Below, one piece after another: positions 20,350 to 28,980 of a stretch of DNA of 64,000 nucleotides. Made by a program: the position numbers and the translations under genes. The stretch comes from Streptomyces puniciscabiei. Lineage in GTDB: Bacteria > Actinomycetota > Actinomycetes > Streptomycetales > Streptomycetaceae. The stretch spans positions 4,630,001 through 4,694,000 of the forward strand of contig NZ_VFNX01000001.1 of NCBI RefSeq assembly GCF_006715785.1, written 5' to 3'. The notes under the pieces were generated by a model. That model was not told the DNA's origin and ran no database searches. It saw only the letters and a list, made by a program, of their open reading frames with translations. Within the stretch, counting starts at the first letter, position 1, and each line of letters opens with the position of its first letter.

Positions 20350-20790
20350 CTAGCCCTCCTCTCCGGGAATGGATCCTGTGTCTATCTGCGCTATCCGGCT
20401 CTTGACTCCGATGTCGGTATATCGGAAGTCCTGATGGGTCTTCTCCAGGGCGGTCTGGTCTTCTCCCAGACGCCCTTTCAGGTTCTTGACCTGCAGCTCC
20501 CACTCCGCGTGCGCGGCCTTGAGGGCGGATCCGGTGGCCCAACCGCTGAACTTCTGGGCCGCTGTGGAGGAGGAGTCGTCGGCGTGGCTGCCGGCCTTGT
20601 CCGTGTCAGGCCGAATTTCCTCCCGCAGCGCTTTGACCGCGGCCTTGTTGCCCGCGTGGTTCATCTTCAGGTCCGGCACAGCTCCGGTACCACCTCCGCC
20701 CACTGCGTCGGCAGCGCTGTCCAGCCGCATGCCGTCCTGCCTGCGGGCCAGCGCGTCGGCCTTCAGCTGCTCCCACTCATCCCACGCCAT
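20350..20790 (-). CDS. small helical WXG100/ESX-like protein
   Basis: Protein of 146 aa starting MAWDEWEQLKADALARRQ. Helices with a central Gly/Ala loop and a C-terminal TGSIPGEEG tail; a W-x-G-like SGWATGSALKAAHAEWELQV sits in the middle, as in Streptomyces WXG100-like secretion partners. It lies between the mycosin stop (1 bp gap) and the toxin start (3 bp gap), so it is a tightly packed operon member. Most likely a secreted partner or chaperone of the toxin-like protein; this is inference from context. Confidence 0.7.
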   Translation of the reverse strand: MAWDEWEQLKADALARRQDGMRLDSAADAVGGGGTGAVPDLKMNHAGNKAAVKALREEIRPDTDKAGSHADDSSSTAAQKFSGWATGSALKAAHAEWELQVKNLKGRLGEDQTALEKTHQDFRYTDIGVKSRIAQIDTGSIPGEEG

Positions 20791-20791
20791 C

Positions 20792-22102
20792 TCAGGGCCT
20801 CCCCCCGTAGTTGCTGTCTCCGTACCACGGCGTCTGCCCCGGCCCAGGTGGCATGGCCGGGTGAGCCTGGGCTACCGCCGCCGCACGTCGGCGTCTGCGC
20901 ACCGCCCCAGCGGCGAAAAACCCGCCCGCAACCACGACAACTCCCGCACCCCCGAGGATCCATGGCAGTGCAGAGCCACCGCCCGTCGATGGGGATGCTG
21001 CCGGCGATGGGCTGCGGTCATCCTTCGCAGAGGCCGTGGCCGACCCATTGGGTGCGTTGGATGCCGCTTGCTTGAAGTCGGGCAGCGGGTAGACGTCGGC
21101 CGGACCGGGGTCTCCGGGATTGGTCAGCGCGATGCGGGGGCGGACGGCGCCGTAGCCGATGTAGTCGGTGCGTGCCTTGCCGCTTGTCGGCTTGCTCGCG
21201 GTGTTGAGCATGACCCGTAGGACCTGGTTGTTGGTCCAGTTCGGGTGCTTGGACCAGATCAGGGCAGCGGAGGCGGAGGCGAGGGCGGTGGCGTCGCTGG
21301 TGCCGTGTGAACTGCACAGTTCTGTGCCGCCGAGGCAGGCGGAGATAATGTCATCGCCCGGCGCGACCAGATCGACCTGGGGGCCGTGCTCGGACTCCTT
21401 CGTCGCCTTGACGCTCTTGTCGATCGCTCCGACGCCCACTACGCCGGGAGTGGCGCCCGGGTAATTGACTTCGTTGAGGGCGTCGCCGTCATTGCCCACA
21501 GCTGCGAAGATCAGCTTGCCCTTGGACAGCGCATAGGCGACAGCATCCGTCAGCTCCCGAGAGTTCGCGGCGCTGCCTCCCGAAATGCTGATGATCTGAG
21601 CGCGGGAATCGGCCGCGAACCGAATGGCCTTCGCTGTGGCGGTGGGAAAGTCGTCCTGGTTGCCGTCGGCGCGGTTGCGCTCGATGAAGCCCGGAGTGCG
21701 GATCGGCATGATCTTGGCCCCGGGGGCCAGGCCGTACGTGCCTGTGGTGGCACCTTTGGCGCCCGTGCCGGCGATGAGCACGGCCATGGTGGTGCCGTGA
21801 CCGTCGTAGTCCGTACGTTCGTCACCGGCGCGCTTCGAGAAATCCTTGCCAGTCACGACCTGGCCCCGTAGGTCCGGAATGTCGGCCTGGACACCGGTGT
21901 CGATCACCGCAATCGTGATGCCCTTGCCTGTACTGGTCTTCCACATCTCATCGGCGTGCATGGCATCGAGGTACCACTGCCGCTCGCGGACGCTGTCAGC
22001 GTGCGCGGGAGTAACGGCAATGCTCGCCAACAAGGCCCCCGCGGCGGCGGACACGGCCCTGCTGCGCCATCTGGCCCGCTCGCTGCGGCTGCGCATGGTC
22101 AT
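20792..22102 (-). CDS. mycP: type VII secretion-associated serine protease (mycosin, S8 family)
   Basis: Membrane-anchored subtilisin-like protease of type VII (ESX) loci, 436 aa from ATG 22102, which overlaps the upstream stop (ATGA) and has a gagaagg ribosome binding site. Signal peptide with SRAVSAAAGALLASIAVTPAHA cleavage region, catalytic Asp in ITIAVIDTGVQ, His in DYDGHGTTMAVLIAG, oxyanion Asn in AAVGNDGD, Ser in SSHGTSDATALASASAALIW, Pro/Ala-rich stalk, then one C-terminal TM (LPWILGGAGVVVVAGGFFAA) and a basic cytoplasmic end. No EccB/C/D/E genes are nearby, so it must serve a secretion machine encoded elsewhere or act alone. Confidence 0.9.
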   Translation of the reverse strand: MTMRSRSERARWRSRAVSAAAGALLASIAVTPAHADSVRERQWYLDAMHADEMWKTSTGKGITIAVIDTGVQADIPDLRGQVVTGKDFSKRAGDERTDYDGHGTTMAVLIAGTGAKGATTGTYGLAPGAKIMPIRTPGFIERNRADGNQDDFPTATAKAIRFAADSRAQIISISGGSAANSRELTDAVAYALSKGKLIFAAVGNDGDALNEVNYPGATPGVVGVGAIDKSVKATKESEHGPQVDLVAPGDDIISACLGGTELCSSHGTSDATALASASAALIWSKHPNWTNNQVLRVMLNTASKPTSGKARTDYIGYGAVRPRIALTNPGDPGPADVYPLPDFKQAASNAPNGSATASAKDDRSPSPAASPSTGGGSALPWILGGAGVVVVAGGFFAAGAVRRRRRAAAVAQAHPAMPPGPGQTPWYGDSNYGGRP

Positions 22103-23823
22103 CCTTCTCGTCCTAGGTCTCCATCGGGCCCTTTGGGCAGTGGCGGCGGGAGTGGTCGGTTCTTCTTCTCCTCTGCCTGATGCTCCGCGTTTTCCTCTGC
22201 CTGGTGCTCCCTGTCCTCTGCCTGGTCGGTCTCGCAACTGCTAGTGCGCCTAGCGCGGGCTGAACGGTCGTCACGCTTCGGGATGGGCGTGGAGGCGCCA
22301 CGGGATGGTCCGCCTCGCTGCTGCGGCGGCTCGTCTGCGCTCGCTTCGCTTGCGGGTCGGACACCTCGCGAGGTGAAACCTGCCCGCTTGCGGTCTCGGG
22401 AAGGTCTGGGCTGCCCCCCGACGATCCCGTTGGACGAGGCAGGCATTCGCCCTCGCGCCACACCCTCCCGGTTCGCAGAGCGTTCGTCGTCGCGGGCTGG
22501 CATGGCCCCTGCAGCAGGGCTTCTCAGCTCGGCGCCACGGCCGCTGGGAGCCTGCTGCTCGTTCGGAGTGCCACCGATGACGTTGCCACGTGGAAACGCA
22601 CCACCAGGCCGTCCGGGCGTTGGCGAGACGGGACGACCGCCCGTGATGCCACCGCCGCTCCTGGCCGAGGGGGAGCCAGTCGGCACGGGGCCAGCGCCGG
22701 GCTGACCGCCGGTCGCACCGGGGCCGTAGGGGCCGGAGAATCCGCGTCCTGGAATACGCGGGCCTGCGGACGTCCCTGGTCCGGATGGCGTGGCCAGAGG
22801 GCCCCGGACCCCGTACACAGGACGCTCGCTCCCTCCTCGGACGCTGGGAGGCAAGGGTGTTCCGGTCCCAAACGCCGGCGGGAGCGGTCCGGTCACCACC
22901 GGTGTTCGACCGTCCGGACTGCCTCCCGCTCCGACAGGCGGTGTTGACGGGGAGGCAGGAATCACCGGAGACGGCAGGGTGCCTGTGCTGTCGATCACCG
23001 TGTTTGCGGCCTCTACGTGGTGTCGCGGCAGCGGCACATCCGTCACGCTGGCTACATCCGCTGGATGGTGTGGCACGGAGGCCCTCGGTACAGGACTTGT
23101 CCGGCTCACGGTGGAGTCGACGGTCGTCTGGCGTGCTGGTACCTCTGTTCGCACGGGCGTCCCGGGGTAAGTCCCCTTCCCTCCGTCGGTAGGGGCGGAA
23201 ATGTGGGTTTCGCCGCCGAACCGATCCGGCACGAACCGCTGAGGCAACTCCGGGAACGTCGGTGCCTTCAGCGCGCTGATCTGCTCCGTCGATGCCGTGT
23301 ACGACTGAGCAAGCTTCATCATCAGCCCGCCGGCCTCAGCACGGGTGTTGGCGTACTGGGTCTTGGCCTTCGCCACCGCGGAGTCCGACGGGCCGCCGCC
23401 GTGATCGCCGACGTCCGTCGCCTTCGCCGCGTGCGCCTCCAGAACCGAGCGCGGGCCTGCGCTCTGCTTCCGCAGGATCTCCAGCTGGGGCTTGACCTCG
23501 TGCAGCGTGTCCGCCGCGTGACCCAGCCACTTGCCCGCATTCTCGCTGTAATCGCCCAGGCTCACTGTGGTCAGCGCTGCTTGGTAGCACCAGGTCCGAA
23601 ACGCCGCGCCGCCCTCGCCCTCCCACTCGACCGCCATGCTGTGGGTCCGCAGATCGCCGCCGATCTCCCTGATCGTCTTGGCGGCCTCCTTCAGCAGCTC
23701 ACCGAGACCGCTGACCGTCGGCCCGTCGGCCGACTCGACCATGGCCCACAGTTGTTCGGGATCCTGGAGCAGGAACCGCTCCTGCCTGACCGTCTCCCAC
23801 ATGCGACTGACGAAGTCAGACAT
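22099..23823 (-). CDS. large WXG100/PPE-like protein with Pro/Gly-rich low-complexity tail
   Basis: Protein of 574 aa. Residues ~1-190 are helical and resemble an ESX substrate/PPE-like module (HSMAVEWEGEGGAAFRTWCY carries a W-x-G motif). Residues ~190-560 are low complexity: PSTPPVGAGGSPDGRTPVV, RIPGRGFSGPYGPGATGGQP, then a charged tail with QAEDREHQAEENAEHQAEE repeats. Such architectures are common in Streptomyces type VII loci next to a mycosin, and may form an extracytoplasmic or envelope-spanning scaffold (inference). Its stop overlaps the mycosin start. Alternative frames on the plus strand here are shadows. Confidence 0.75.
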   Translation of the reverse strand: MSDFVSRMWETVRQERFLLQDPEQLWAMVESADGPTVSGLGELLKEAAKTIREIGGDLRTHSMAVEWEGEGGAAFRTWCYQAALTTVSLGDYSENAGKWLGHAADTLHEVKPQLEILRKQSAGPRSVLEAHAAKATDVGDHGGGPSDSAVAKAKTQYANTRAEAGGLMMKLAQSYTASTEQISALKAPTFPELPQRFVPDRFGGETHISAPTDGGKGTYPGTPVRTEVPARQTTVDSTVSRTSPVPRASVPHHPADVASVTDVPLPRHHVEAANTVIDSTGTLPSPVIPASPSTPPVGAGGSPDGRTPVVTGPLPPAFGTGTPLPPSVRGGSERPVYGVRGPLATPSGPGTSAGPRIPGRGFSGPYGPGATGGQPGAGPVPTGSPSARSGGGITGGRPVSPTPGRPGGAFPRGNVIGGTPNEQQAPSGRGAELRSPAAGAMPARDDERSANREGVARGRMPASSNGIVGGQPRPSRDRKRAGFTSRGVRPASEASADEPPQQRGGPSRGASTPIPKRDDRSARARRTSSCETDQAEDREHQAEENAEHQAEEKKNRPLPPPLPKGPDGDLGREG

Positions 23824-23883
23824 GGAGTCCCACCGCCTTCCCCGTCGGGACCATCCCGTCGTGCTGTCCTATCCCTACGGCCA

Positions 23884-24438
23884 TCACAAGCCACCTGCCT
23901 GCGAGCCCGACGTGGAGCCGTGCCGACCATGGCCGGACGCATTAGCCCTGCCGTCAACGTGTCCTTGTACTCCCGGCTGGGTCTCATCGACCGCCAGCTT
24001 GTCGGCCTCGACCCGGATGCTGTGCAGGCGATCGCGAACGTCGGCGTCGAGATTGTGATAGTTGCTCTTCGACGCCTCGACCGTGACCATCAGCCCCTCG
24101 ATCTGCAGCGCCAGCATCTTAGAAAGGCGCTCCAGCTGGGAATGCACCTCGTTGTAGGCACCATGGAGCGCGTCGGCCTCGTCGAAGCTTCCCAACCGTC
24201 CTGTCGGCAGGGCACCGTCCGCGATCCGGTGGGGGGCAGCCTTCGACTTCTCCAGCCGAGTCAGGAGGTCGTTCACCCGGTTCTTGAAGGCCGTCAGCGT
24301 CTCGGCCTCGACCCGCAACTCCCGGGCCATGACGGCACCTACGCCTGCGATCGGGCCGATGCCGGACGCGGCCAGCGCACCGGCGGCCGATCCCAGCGCA
24401 GCGGCAGTTGCCTGCGGATCCCCCGTGTCGTCGGCCAT
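23884..24438 (-). CDS. ESX-associated helical protein (first gene of the toxin operon)
   Basis: Protein of 184 aa. Begins MADDTGDPQATAAALGSAAG, then an Ala/Gly-rich hydrophobic stretch (AAGALAASGIGPIAGVGAVMAR), then long helices with FKNRVNDLLTRLEKSKAAPH and LQIEGLMVTVEASKSNYHNL, resembling an ESX/type VII partner protein. The C-terminal ~30 residues are Gly/His/Ser-rich. It precedes the 574-aa gene by 60 bp. Function is inferred only from the operon. Confidence 0.65.
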   Translation of the reverse strand: MADDTGDPQATAAALGSAAGALAASGIGPIAGVGAVMARELRVEAETLTAFKNRVNDLLTRLEKSKAAPHRIADGALPTGRLGSFDEADALHGAYNEVHSQLERLSKMLALQIEGLMVTVEASKSNYHNLDADVRDRLHSIRVEADKLAVDETQPGVQGHVDGRANASGHGRHGSTSGSQAGGL

Positions 24439-24738
24439 CGAGTCCTCCCCCGTGCAGTCAGCCCCTCAGCAGCACCTTAGCCAGTCACTTGTGGTGCCCC
24501 TGCCATCTGATATCCGTAACAGATGCAACCCGGGCACGATAGTCGTGACCTTGCCTGATCACGGAACTCTTACGCCGTCCCGGGGCACGGCTGGCTGGAA
24601 AATGACCACGCCTTACGGTCGACCCTGTTCCCCGGTGCCTCCCGCGCTGGGGCGGAGCCCAAGTCGAACTCCAGAAGCGGCGGTCGACGACAGCCGCATG
24701 TGTCAGCCGTGAGCGTGGCGCGAGTGTGCATGCCTCCC

Positions 24739-25077
24739 TGCCCGCAGATGGACACCCACATCCAGATCGGCCCGACCGGCAAGAAGCTGCTGCCCTTGAC
24801 GGTCAAGAACGCGGGTCCGACGCCGGCTTCGAGTGGTCACGCGCACTGAGGTGGGCGAGGCACTCGATCGGGTGATGGACGCGCTGGCGAGGGTGGGCGA
24901 GGTCGAGGTGGCTGCTGCGCTGGCTGCGGCCGGCGCTTCGATCCCTCGCCCGTCGGCGCGGTCGGCGCCCTCCCGGACGCCGCTGCCAGGCCCCGAAGCT
25001 TCGCCGCACATCTTTTCCGAAGTTGAGTGGGTTTGAGGTCCGTACCAGCTTGTGCGTGACTGCGTGGCTCCGCGAAC
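24739..25077 (+). repeat. att-like cassette copy 3 (distal junction)
   Basis: Third copy. It repeats the last 35 codons of the radical SAM gene identically to copy 1 (CPQMDTHIQIGPTGKKLLPL to SSGHAH), then the small ORF in a more diverged form, then shares ggtccgtac-agc-tgtgcgt-actgc-tggctccgcga with copy 1. Its left flank (gcgcgagtgtg-atgcct-cctg) matches the flank of copy 2 but not copy 1. It marks the right end of the toxin segment. Confidence 0.8.
24833..25036 (+). CDS. conserved 67-aa small protein, copy 3
   Basis: Same length and ends as the copies at 14686 and 18568 but more diverged: ALDRVMDALARVGEVEVAAA instead of ALDRVIEALARASEDEVAAA, and RSAPSRTPLPGPEASPHIFSEVEWV-type C-terminus. 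About half of the nucleotide differences to copy 1 are synonymous and no frame-disrupting change exists in about 200 bp, which supports a translated product. Function unknown. Confidence 0.5.
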   Translation: MVTRTEVGEALDRVMDALARVGEVEVAAALAAAGASIPRPSARSAPSRTPLPGPEASPHIFSEVEWV

Positions 25078-25581
25078 CTCCGCCGGGCTGCCCGGCAACT
25101 GCGCGCTGGAGGTCTCGTGGGCGGGTTGCTGAAGCTGGCCAAGCTCGGCAAAGCCGAGGAGCCAAGCAGGAGACGGGATACCCGTCGAGGAGAACTCGCA
25201 GGCGGTCATCCTCGTCTTCGGCGATGACACCGGGGCGGTCCTCGAACGTGACCGGCATGCCGCCGTGCACGGTCAGTCCGTAGTTGGTGCGGATGCACTC
25301 GTTTGAGGGGCCTGCTGGAAGCTCACTCGGTCTGTTGGGCCGTCCGGGGTGCCTGGTGCGGAAATGATGGCCGCTAGTTGAAACCGGTCACCCCCTGCTC
25401 GGGGGTGATCCCACCTCTGCTCAATCGATCTCCCCACCCATACGGCACCTGACCTGCGAGCGGACGCCCACAGTCGCAGTCCGGCTGGCCAGTGGTTGGA
25501 GAAGTTGCCTCGCATGCCATGCCCGGCGGGCACGTAGCGCCTTTGGCTGCTTCGATGGCCGAAGCGTGAAGGGAGACGCTG
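25078..25581. other. island spacer with a possible minus-strand gene remnant
   Basis: About 500 bp without an intact gene. On the minus strand from about 25305 down to 25170 a reading frame gives protein-like sequence (ECIRTNYGLTVHGGMPVTFE, then DRPGVIAEDEDDRLRVLLDG) without start or natural end, which could be an internal fragment of a decayed gene. The rest shows no codon bias. Confidence 0.35.
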
Positions 25582-26256
25582 GTGTCTGTGGTCCGGTCGC
25601 TGTCGCCTGAAAGCGTGACCGAGCTGACCCGGGCGCTGGACCTGAGCGGGGTGTTCGCCAACGGCACGCTCGGCGGGGTGCTGGCCCGGGCGAGTCGTCT
25701 GGATCTGTTCGGCTTCCTGGTCATCGGCATCGTCTCCGGCCTGGGCGGCGGAATCCTCCGCGACACCCTGTTGCAGCACGGCACGCCCGTGGCCTTGACC
25801 GACTACACCTATCTCACGGTAGCCACTGCAGGCACCCTGCTGGCTTTCGTAGCCGATCTGAGCCGCCACACGTCCGGTTGGGCCTTTAATTTCCTGGATG
25901 CCGCGGCGCTGAGCGTCTGGGCGGTCGCCGGGGCGCAGAAGACCCTCGCTGTCGGCCTGGGCTGGCTGCCTGCCGTGCTGCTGGGCACCATCACAGCGGT
26001 CGGCGGCGGGGCGATCCGGGACCTGCTGCTCGCGCGGACCCCTTCCATCTTCGGCGGCACCCCGTTGTACGCGACCGTCGCGATCGTGGTGAGCGGGGTG
26101 ATGGTCCTCTGCAGCCGGCTCGGCGCGCCCACCGCAGGCGTCCTCGCCGGAATCACGGTCGGTATCTCGCTGCGGCTGGCCGCGTCCACCTGGGGCTGGA
26201 AGCTGCCAGGCAGCCGCGACTGGCGGCCGGGGTCGTCCAAGGACCGGGATCCCTGA
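25582..26256 (+). CDS. trimeric intracellular cation (TRIC/UPF0126) family membrane protein
   Basis: Predicted monovalent-cation channel of 224 aa with seven hydrophobic segments arranged as two inverted-looking repeats, each with the family Gly-rich motif: GIVSGLGGGILRDTLLQ (about residues 53-69) and GTITAVGGGAIRDLLLAR (about 138-155), plus the TPSIFGGTPLYAT loop. GTG start. First gene of the plus-strand cargo after cassette copy 3. The physiological role in bacteria is unclear; K+ permeation is known for homologues. Confidence 0.9.
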   Translation: MSVVRSLSPESVTELTRALDLSGVFANGTLGGVLARASRLDLFGFLVIGIVSGLGGGILRDTLLQHGTPVALTDYTYLTVATAGTLLAFVADLSRHTSGWAFNFLDAAALSVWAVAGAQKTLAVGLGWLPAVLLGTITAVGGGAIRDLLLARTPSIFGGTPLYATVAIVVSGVMVLCSRLGAPTAGVLAGITVGISLRLAASTWGWKLPGSRDWRPGSSKDRDP

Positions 26257-26308
26257 GGTGAACGGGCGCTGCGATCACCCACCGAGAGGGAGGAAGGAGT
26301 GCACGGCC

Positions 26309-27589
26309 ATGACGCTCAAGGACACCGCGGATGCTGTCCTGGCCGGGCTCGGTGACATCCGTTCCGAGCTCGAAGAGGTCTACAAGGACCTGCATGCCCA
26401 CCCCGAGCTGGGACACCAGGAGCACCACACCGCGGCCCGGGTGGCGGCACGCCTGAGAAACTGCGGCTACCAGGTGCACGAGGGGATCGGCGGCACCGGT
26501 GTGATCGGTGTGCTGGCCAACGGGGAGGGCCCGACCGTATTGCTGCGAGCCGACATGGACGCTCTGCCGGTCCTTGAGGAGACCGGTCTGCATTACGCCA
26601 GCACGGCTGAAGCCATGGACGCTTCCGGTCGGCCGGTGCCCGTGGCGCATGCCTGCGGTCACGACATACATGTCGCCTGTCTGTTGGGGGCCGCGCGGCT
26701 CATGGCTGCCGCGCCGGGAGCGTGGCAGGGCACGCTGGTCGCGTTGTTCCAGCCTGCCGAGGAGCCGGGGGACGGTGCTGACCGGATGCTCGCCGACGGG
26801 CTGACCGACTGTATTCCTCGCCCTGACGTCGGCTACGCCCAGCACGTGCTGCCATATCCGGCCGGGCAGGTCGGCACCCGCGTGGGATCCTTTCTCTCCG
26901 CGGCGGACAATGTGAAGATCACTGTCCATGGCCGGGGCGCTCACGGCTCGGCACCGCAGGCCGCCATCGACCCGGTGGTGATTGCCGCGATGATCGTCGT
27001 GCGACTCCAGACGATCGTCTCGCGTGAGTTGGCCGCCACCCAGCCGGTAGTGGTCACGGTGGGCTCCGTCCAGGCGGGCTCGAGCGGCAACGTGATCCCG
27101 GAGTCGGCCGAACTGCTGGTGAACGTGCGCACATACGACGACGAGACCCGGCGGGCCGTCCTGGCAGCCGTGCGGCGCATCGTCCATGCCGAGTGTGACG
27201 CCTCCGGGGCGACTCGCGCGCCGCAGATCGAGGAGGGCACCCGCTTTCCGCCGACCGTCAACGACGACGTGGTGACCCGCGAGGTCTCCGCCGCTTTCGC
27301 CGCGATGTTCGGGGAGCGCGCGGTCACTGTCGAGCTGCAGAGCGCCAGCGAGGACTTCAGCCGGATTCCGGATGCCTTCGGCACCCCGTATACCTACTGG
27401 GCCCTGGGCGGCGTCGATCCGGACTCCTACCGGGCCGCTTTGCAACGCGGCACCGTGGCCCAGGACATCCCGGTCAACCACAGCCCCCGCTTCGCGCCGG
27501 TCCTGCAGCCCACACTGGACACGGGCGTCCAGGCCCTGGTCACAGCCGCACTCACCCGCCTCGGGAAACCGACTTGCAAGAGTGGATGA
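26309..27589 (+). CDS. M20 family metallopeptidase / amidohydrolase
   Basis: Zinc-dependent amidohydrolase of the M20D (IAA-amino acid hydrolase / hippurate hydrolase / N-acyl-amino acid deacetylase) type, 426 aa. Motifs: DLHAHPELGHQE at the N-terminus, LLRADMDALPVLEETGL, the metal-binding HACGHDIHVACLLGAA, FQPAEEPGDGADRM with catalytic Glu, GRGAHGSAPQAAIDPV, and the C-terminal His in PVNHSPRFAPVL. ATG 26309 has an aggaaggag ribosome binding site 9 bp ahead; the open frame upstream is not used. It follows the TRIC gene by 52 bp and may be cotranscribed. Substrate cannot be assigned. Confidence 0.92.
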   Translation: MTLKDTADAVLAGLGDIRSELEEVYKDLHAHPELGHQEHHTAARVAARLRNCGYQVHEGIGGTGVIGVLANGEGPTVLLRADMDALPVLEETGLHYASTAEAMDASGRPVPVAHACGHDIHVACLLGAARLMAAAPGAWQGTLVALFQPAEEPGDGADRMLADGLTDCIPRPDVGYAQHVLPYPAGQVGTRVGSFLSAADNVKITVHGRGAHGSAPQAAIDPVVIAAMIVVRLQTIVSRELAATQPVVVTVGSVQAGSSGNVIPESAELLVNVRTYDDETRRAVLAAVRRIVHAECDASGATRAPQIEEGTRFPPTVNDDVVTREVSAAFAAMFGERAVTVELQSASEDFSRIPDAFGTPYTYWALGGVDPDSYRAALQRGTVAQDIPVNHSPRFAPVLQPTLDTGVQALVTAALTRLGKPTCKSG

Positions 27590-27857
27590 GCTTCCGGCCG
27601 GCTCGCCTCTGATGCCGCAACACAGCAGCAATCGACCGCCTCGGCGGCGCCCGCGCAGCTTGCACGGTTGTGTTCGCGGCGCCCACTGTCTCGGCGCCGA
27701 GAATGCGGGCGGGCCGCGGGGGACGCACGCAGTCACCTGGATGGACCTGTCAGCACGCACTCCGCTCCCGACCATGGTTTCGTTCGTTGCACAACTCTCT
27801 GCCCGCCCGAGCGGGCGATACGAAAGAACGTAATACGCGCATTGAATCGAGGAACCG

Positions 27858-28430
27858 ATGACCACGTACCGGGTCGGCTACTTCGTGGGAAGTCTGGCGA
27901 CTCACTCCATCAATCGGACGCTCTCGAAGGCTCTGATCCGCCTGGCCCCGGCTGATTTGGAGTTCTTTGAGATTCCGATTAAGGATCTTCCCCTCTATAG
28001 TTACGACTATGATAGCGACTATCCTGCCGAGGGTAAGGCGCTCAAGGATGCCATCGCCTCCGCTGACGCCCTCCTATTTGTGACCCCTGAGTACAACCGA
28101 TCCATTCCGGGCGCCCTTAAAAACGCCATCGACTGGGCCAGTCGCCCCTGGGGGAGCAACTCATTCGCGCATAAACCCTCGGCTGTGATCGGGGCGTCCC
28201 CGGGTGCCCTCGGTACTGCCCTCGCTCAGCAGAGTCTGCGCGGTGTCCTTAGCTTCTGTGACTCGCCGCAAATGAATGCGCCGGAGGCCTATGTCAGATT
28301 CAAGCCCGATGTTTTCACCAGCAACGGCGAAGTTGTCGACGAGCATACCGAACGTTTCCTCCGAGACTTCATGGAGGAATTCCGGGATCATGTTGTCCGG
28401 GTTCTCACGGTGCTCCCGCGAAAGCCCTGA
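27858..28430 (+). CDS. NADPH-dependent FMN reductase
   Basis: Flavodoxin-like reductase of 190 aa. Start YRVGYFVGSLATHSINRTLS matches the phosphate-binding loop of the FMN_red family, LLFVTPEYNRSIPGALKNAI is the conserved flavin-binding signature, and SRPWGSNSFAHKP continues it. Members reduce quinones, chromate or azo compounds with NAD(P)H and protect against oxidative stress. The gene is noticeably poorer in GC than the core genes (many A/T third positions), a sign of transfer. A cccgcccgagcgggcg hairpin lies in the upstream 268-bp spacer, which has no gene. Confidence 0.93.
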   Translation: MTTYRVGYFVGSLATHSINRTLSKALIRLAPADLEFFEIPIKDLPLYSYDYDSDYPAEGKALKDAIASADALLFVTPEYNRSIPGALKNAIDWASRPWGSNSFAHKPSAVIGASPGALGTALAQQSLRGVLSFCDSPQMNAPEAYVRFKPDVFTSNGEVVDEHTERFLRDFMEEFRDHVVRVLTVLPRKP

Positions 28431-28485
28431 GGCGTGCAGATTTGAGTTCGTTACGATCGGTAAGAGGCAACACGAAGGGGTTAAT

Positions 28486-28917
28486 GTGGGTCGGCCAAGG
28501 ACCAACGAAGAGCGATTCTACCTGTATCCCATGAAACGTGTAGCTGCCGTTCTGGATAACGAAGAACGGTATGCGGCTACCTGTGATCACTTGAAACAAG
28601 CTGGAATCAACCTGTCTGACGTGAACGTGCTGAAGGGGCCGGAAGGGCAGCGACTTCTGGACAGCAAGGGAACCTCTCACGGGCTTCTCGGCCGCTTCAC
28701 GCGCTGGCTGCAGCACGGGGGCTACGAAAGTGAAACGCTCGCGGCCCATTCTGCTGCCTTAAGCCAGGATAAATGGCTGATCTTCGTCCCGGTGCGCGGC
28801 AAGGACCAGGCCAGGCAGACGGTGGAGATCCTCCGATCACACGGAGGCAGCGAAATTTTCCACTTCCGCCGATGGGCAGTGCAATTCTTTCCCCCGAACT
28901 ATCGATTGAAGCCGTAA
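28486..28917 (+). CDS. small stress-protein-like hypothetical protein (TTA codon)
   Basis: Protein of 143 aa from GTG 28486 (gaagggg six bases ahead; ATG 28531, MKRVAAVLDNEERY, is an alternative). It contains a YflT-like N-terminal region (RVAAVLDNEERYAATCDHLK), a central RWLQHGGYESETLAAHSAAL and a C-terminal FRRWAVQFFPPNYRLKP. It resembles general-stress proteins of Gram-positive bacteria, but I cannot assign a family with certainty. The codon at 28759-28761 is TTA, read by the developmental bldA tRNA in Streptomyces, so translation may be late or conditional. GC is low like its neighbour. Confidence 0.65.
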   Translation: MGRPRTNEERFYLYPMKRVAAVLDNEERYAATCDHLKQAGINLSDVNVLKGPEGQRLLDSKGTSHGLLGRFTRWLQHGGYESETLAAHSAALSQDKWLIFVPVRGKDQARQTVEILRSHGGSEIFHFRRWAVQFFPPNYRLKP

Positions 28918-28980
28918 GGGACTACGACGCCTTTCGCGCCCTGCACCCTGGTGTTCCCGGCGCTGGCAAAGGAGGCGGAC

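Noticed and set aside
21246..21345. Mycosin Ser motif GTSDATALASA as evidence of an inactive protease
   Set aside because: Asp, His, oxyanion Asn and GTS Ser are all present; similar GTSDAT motifs occur in Streptomyces mycosin-like proteins, so I treat it as active.
19768..24480. Plus-strand frames of 435 and 487 codons opposite the toxin operon
   Set aside because: No motifs or ribosome binding sites; the minus strand has mycosin catalytic residues and tight start/stop overlaps.
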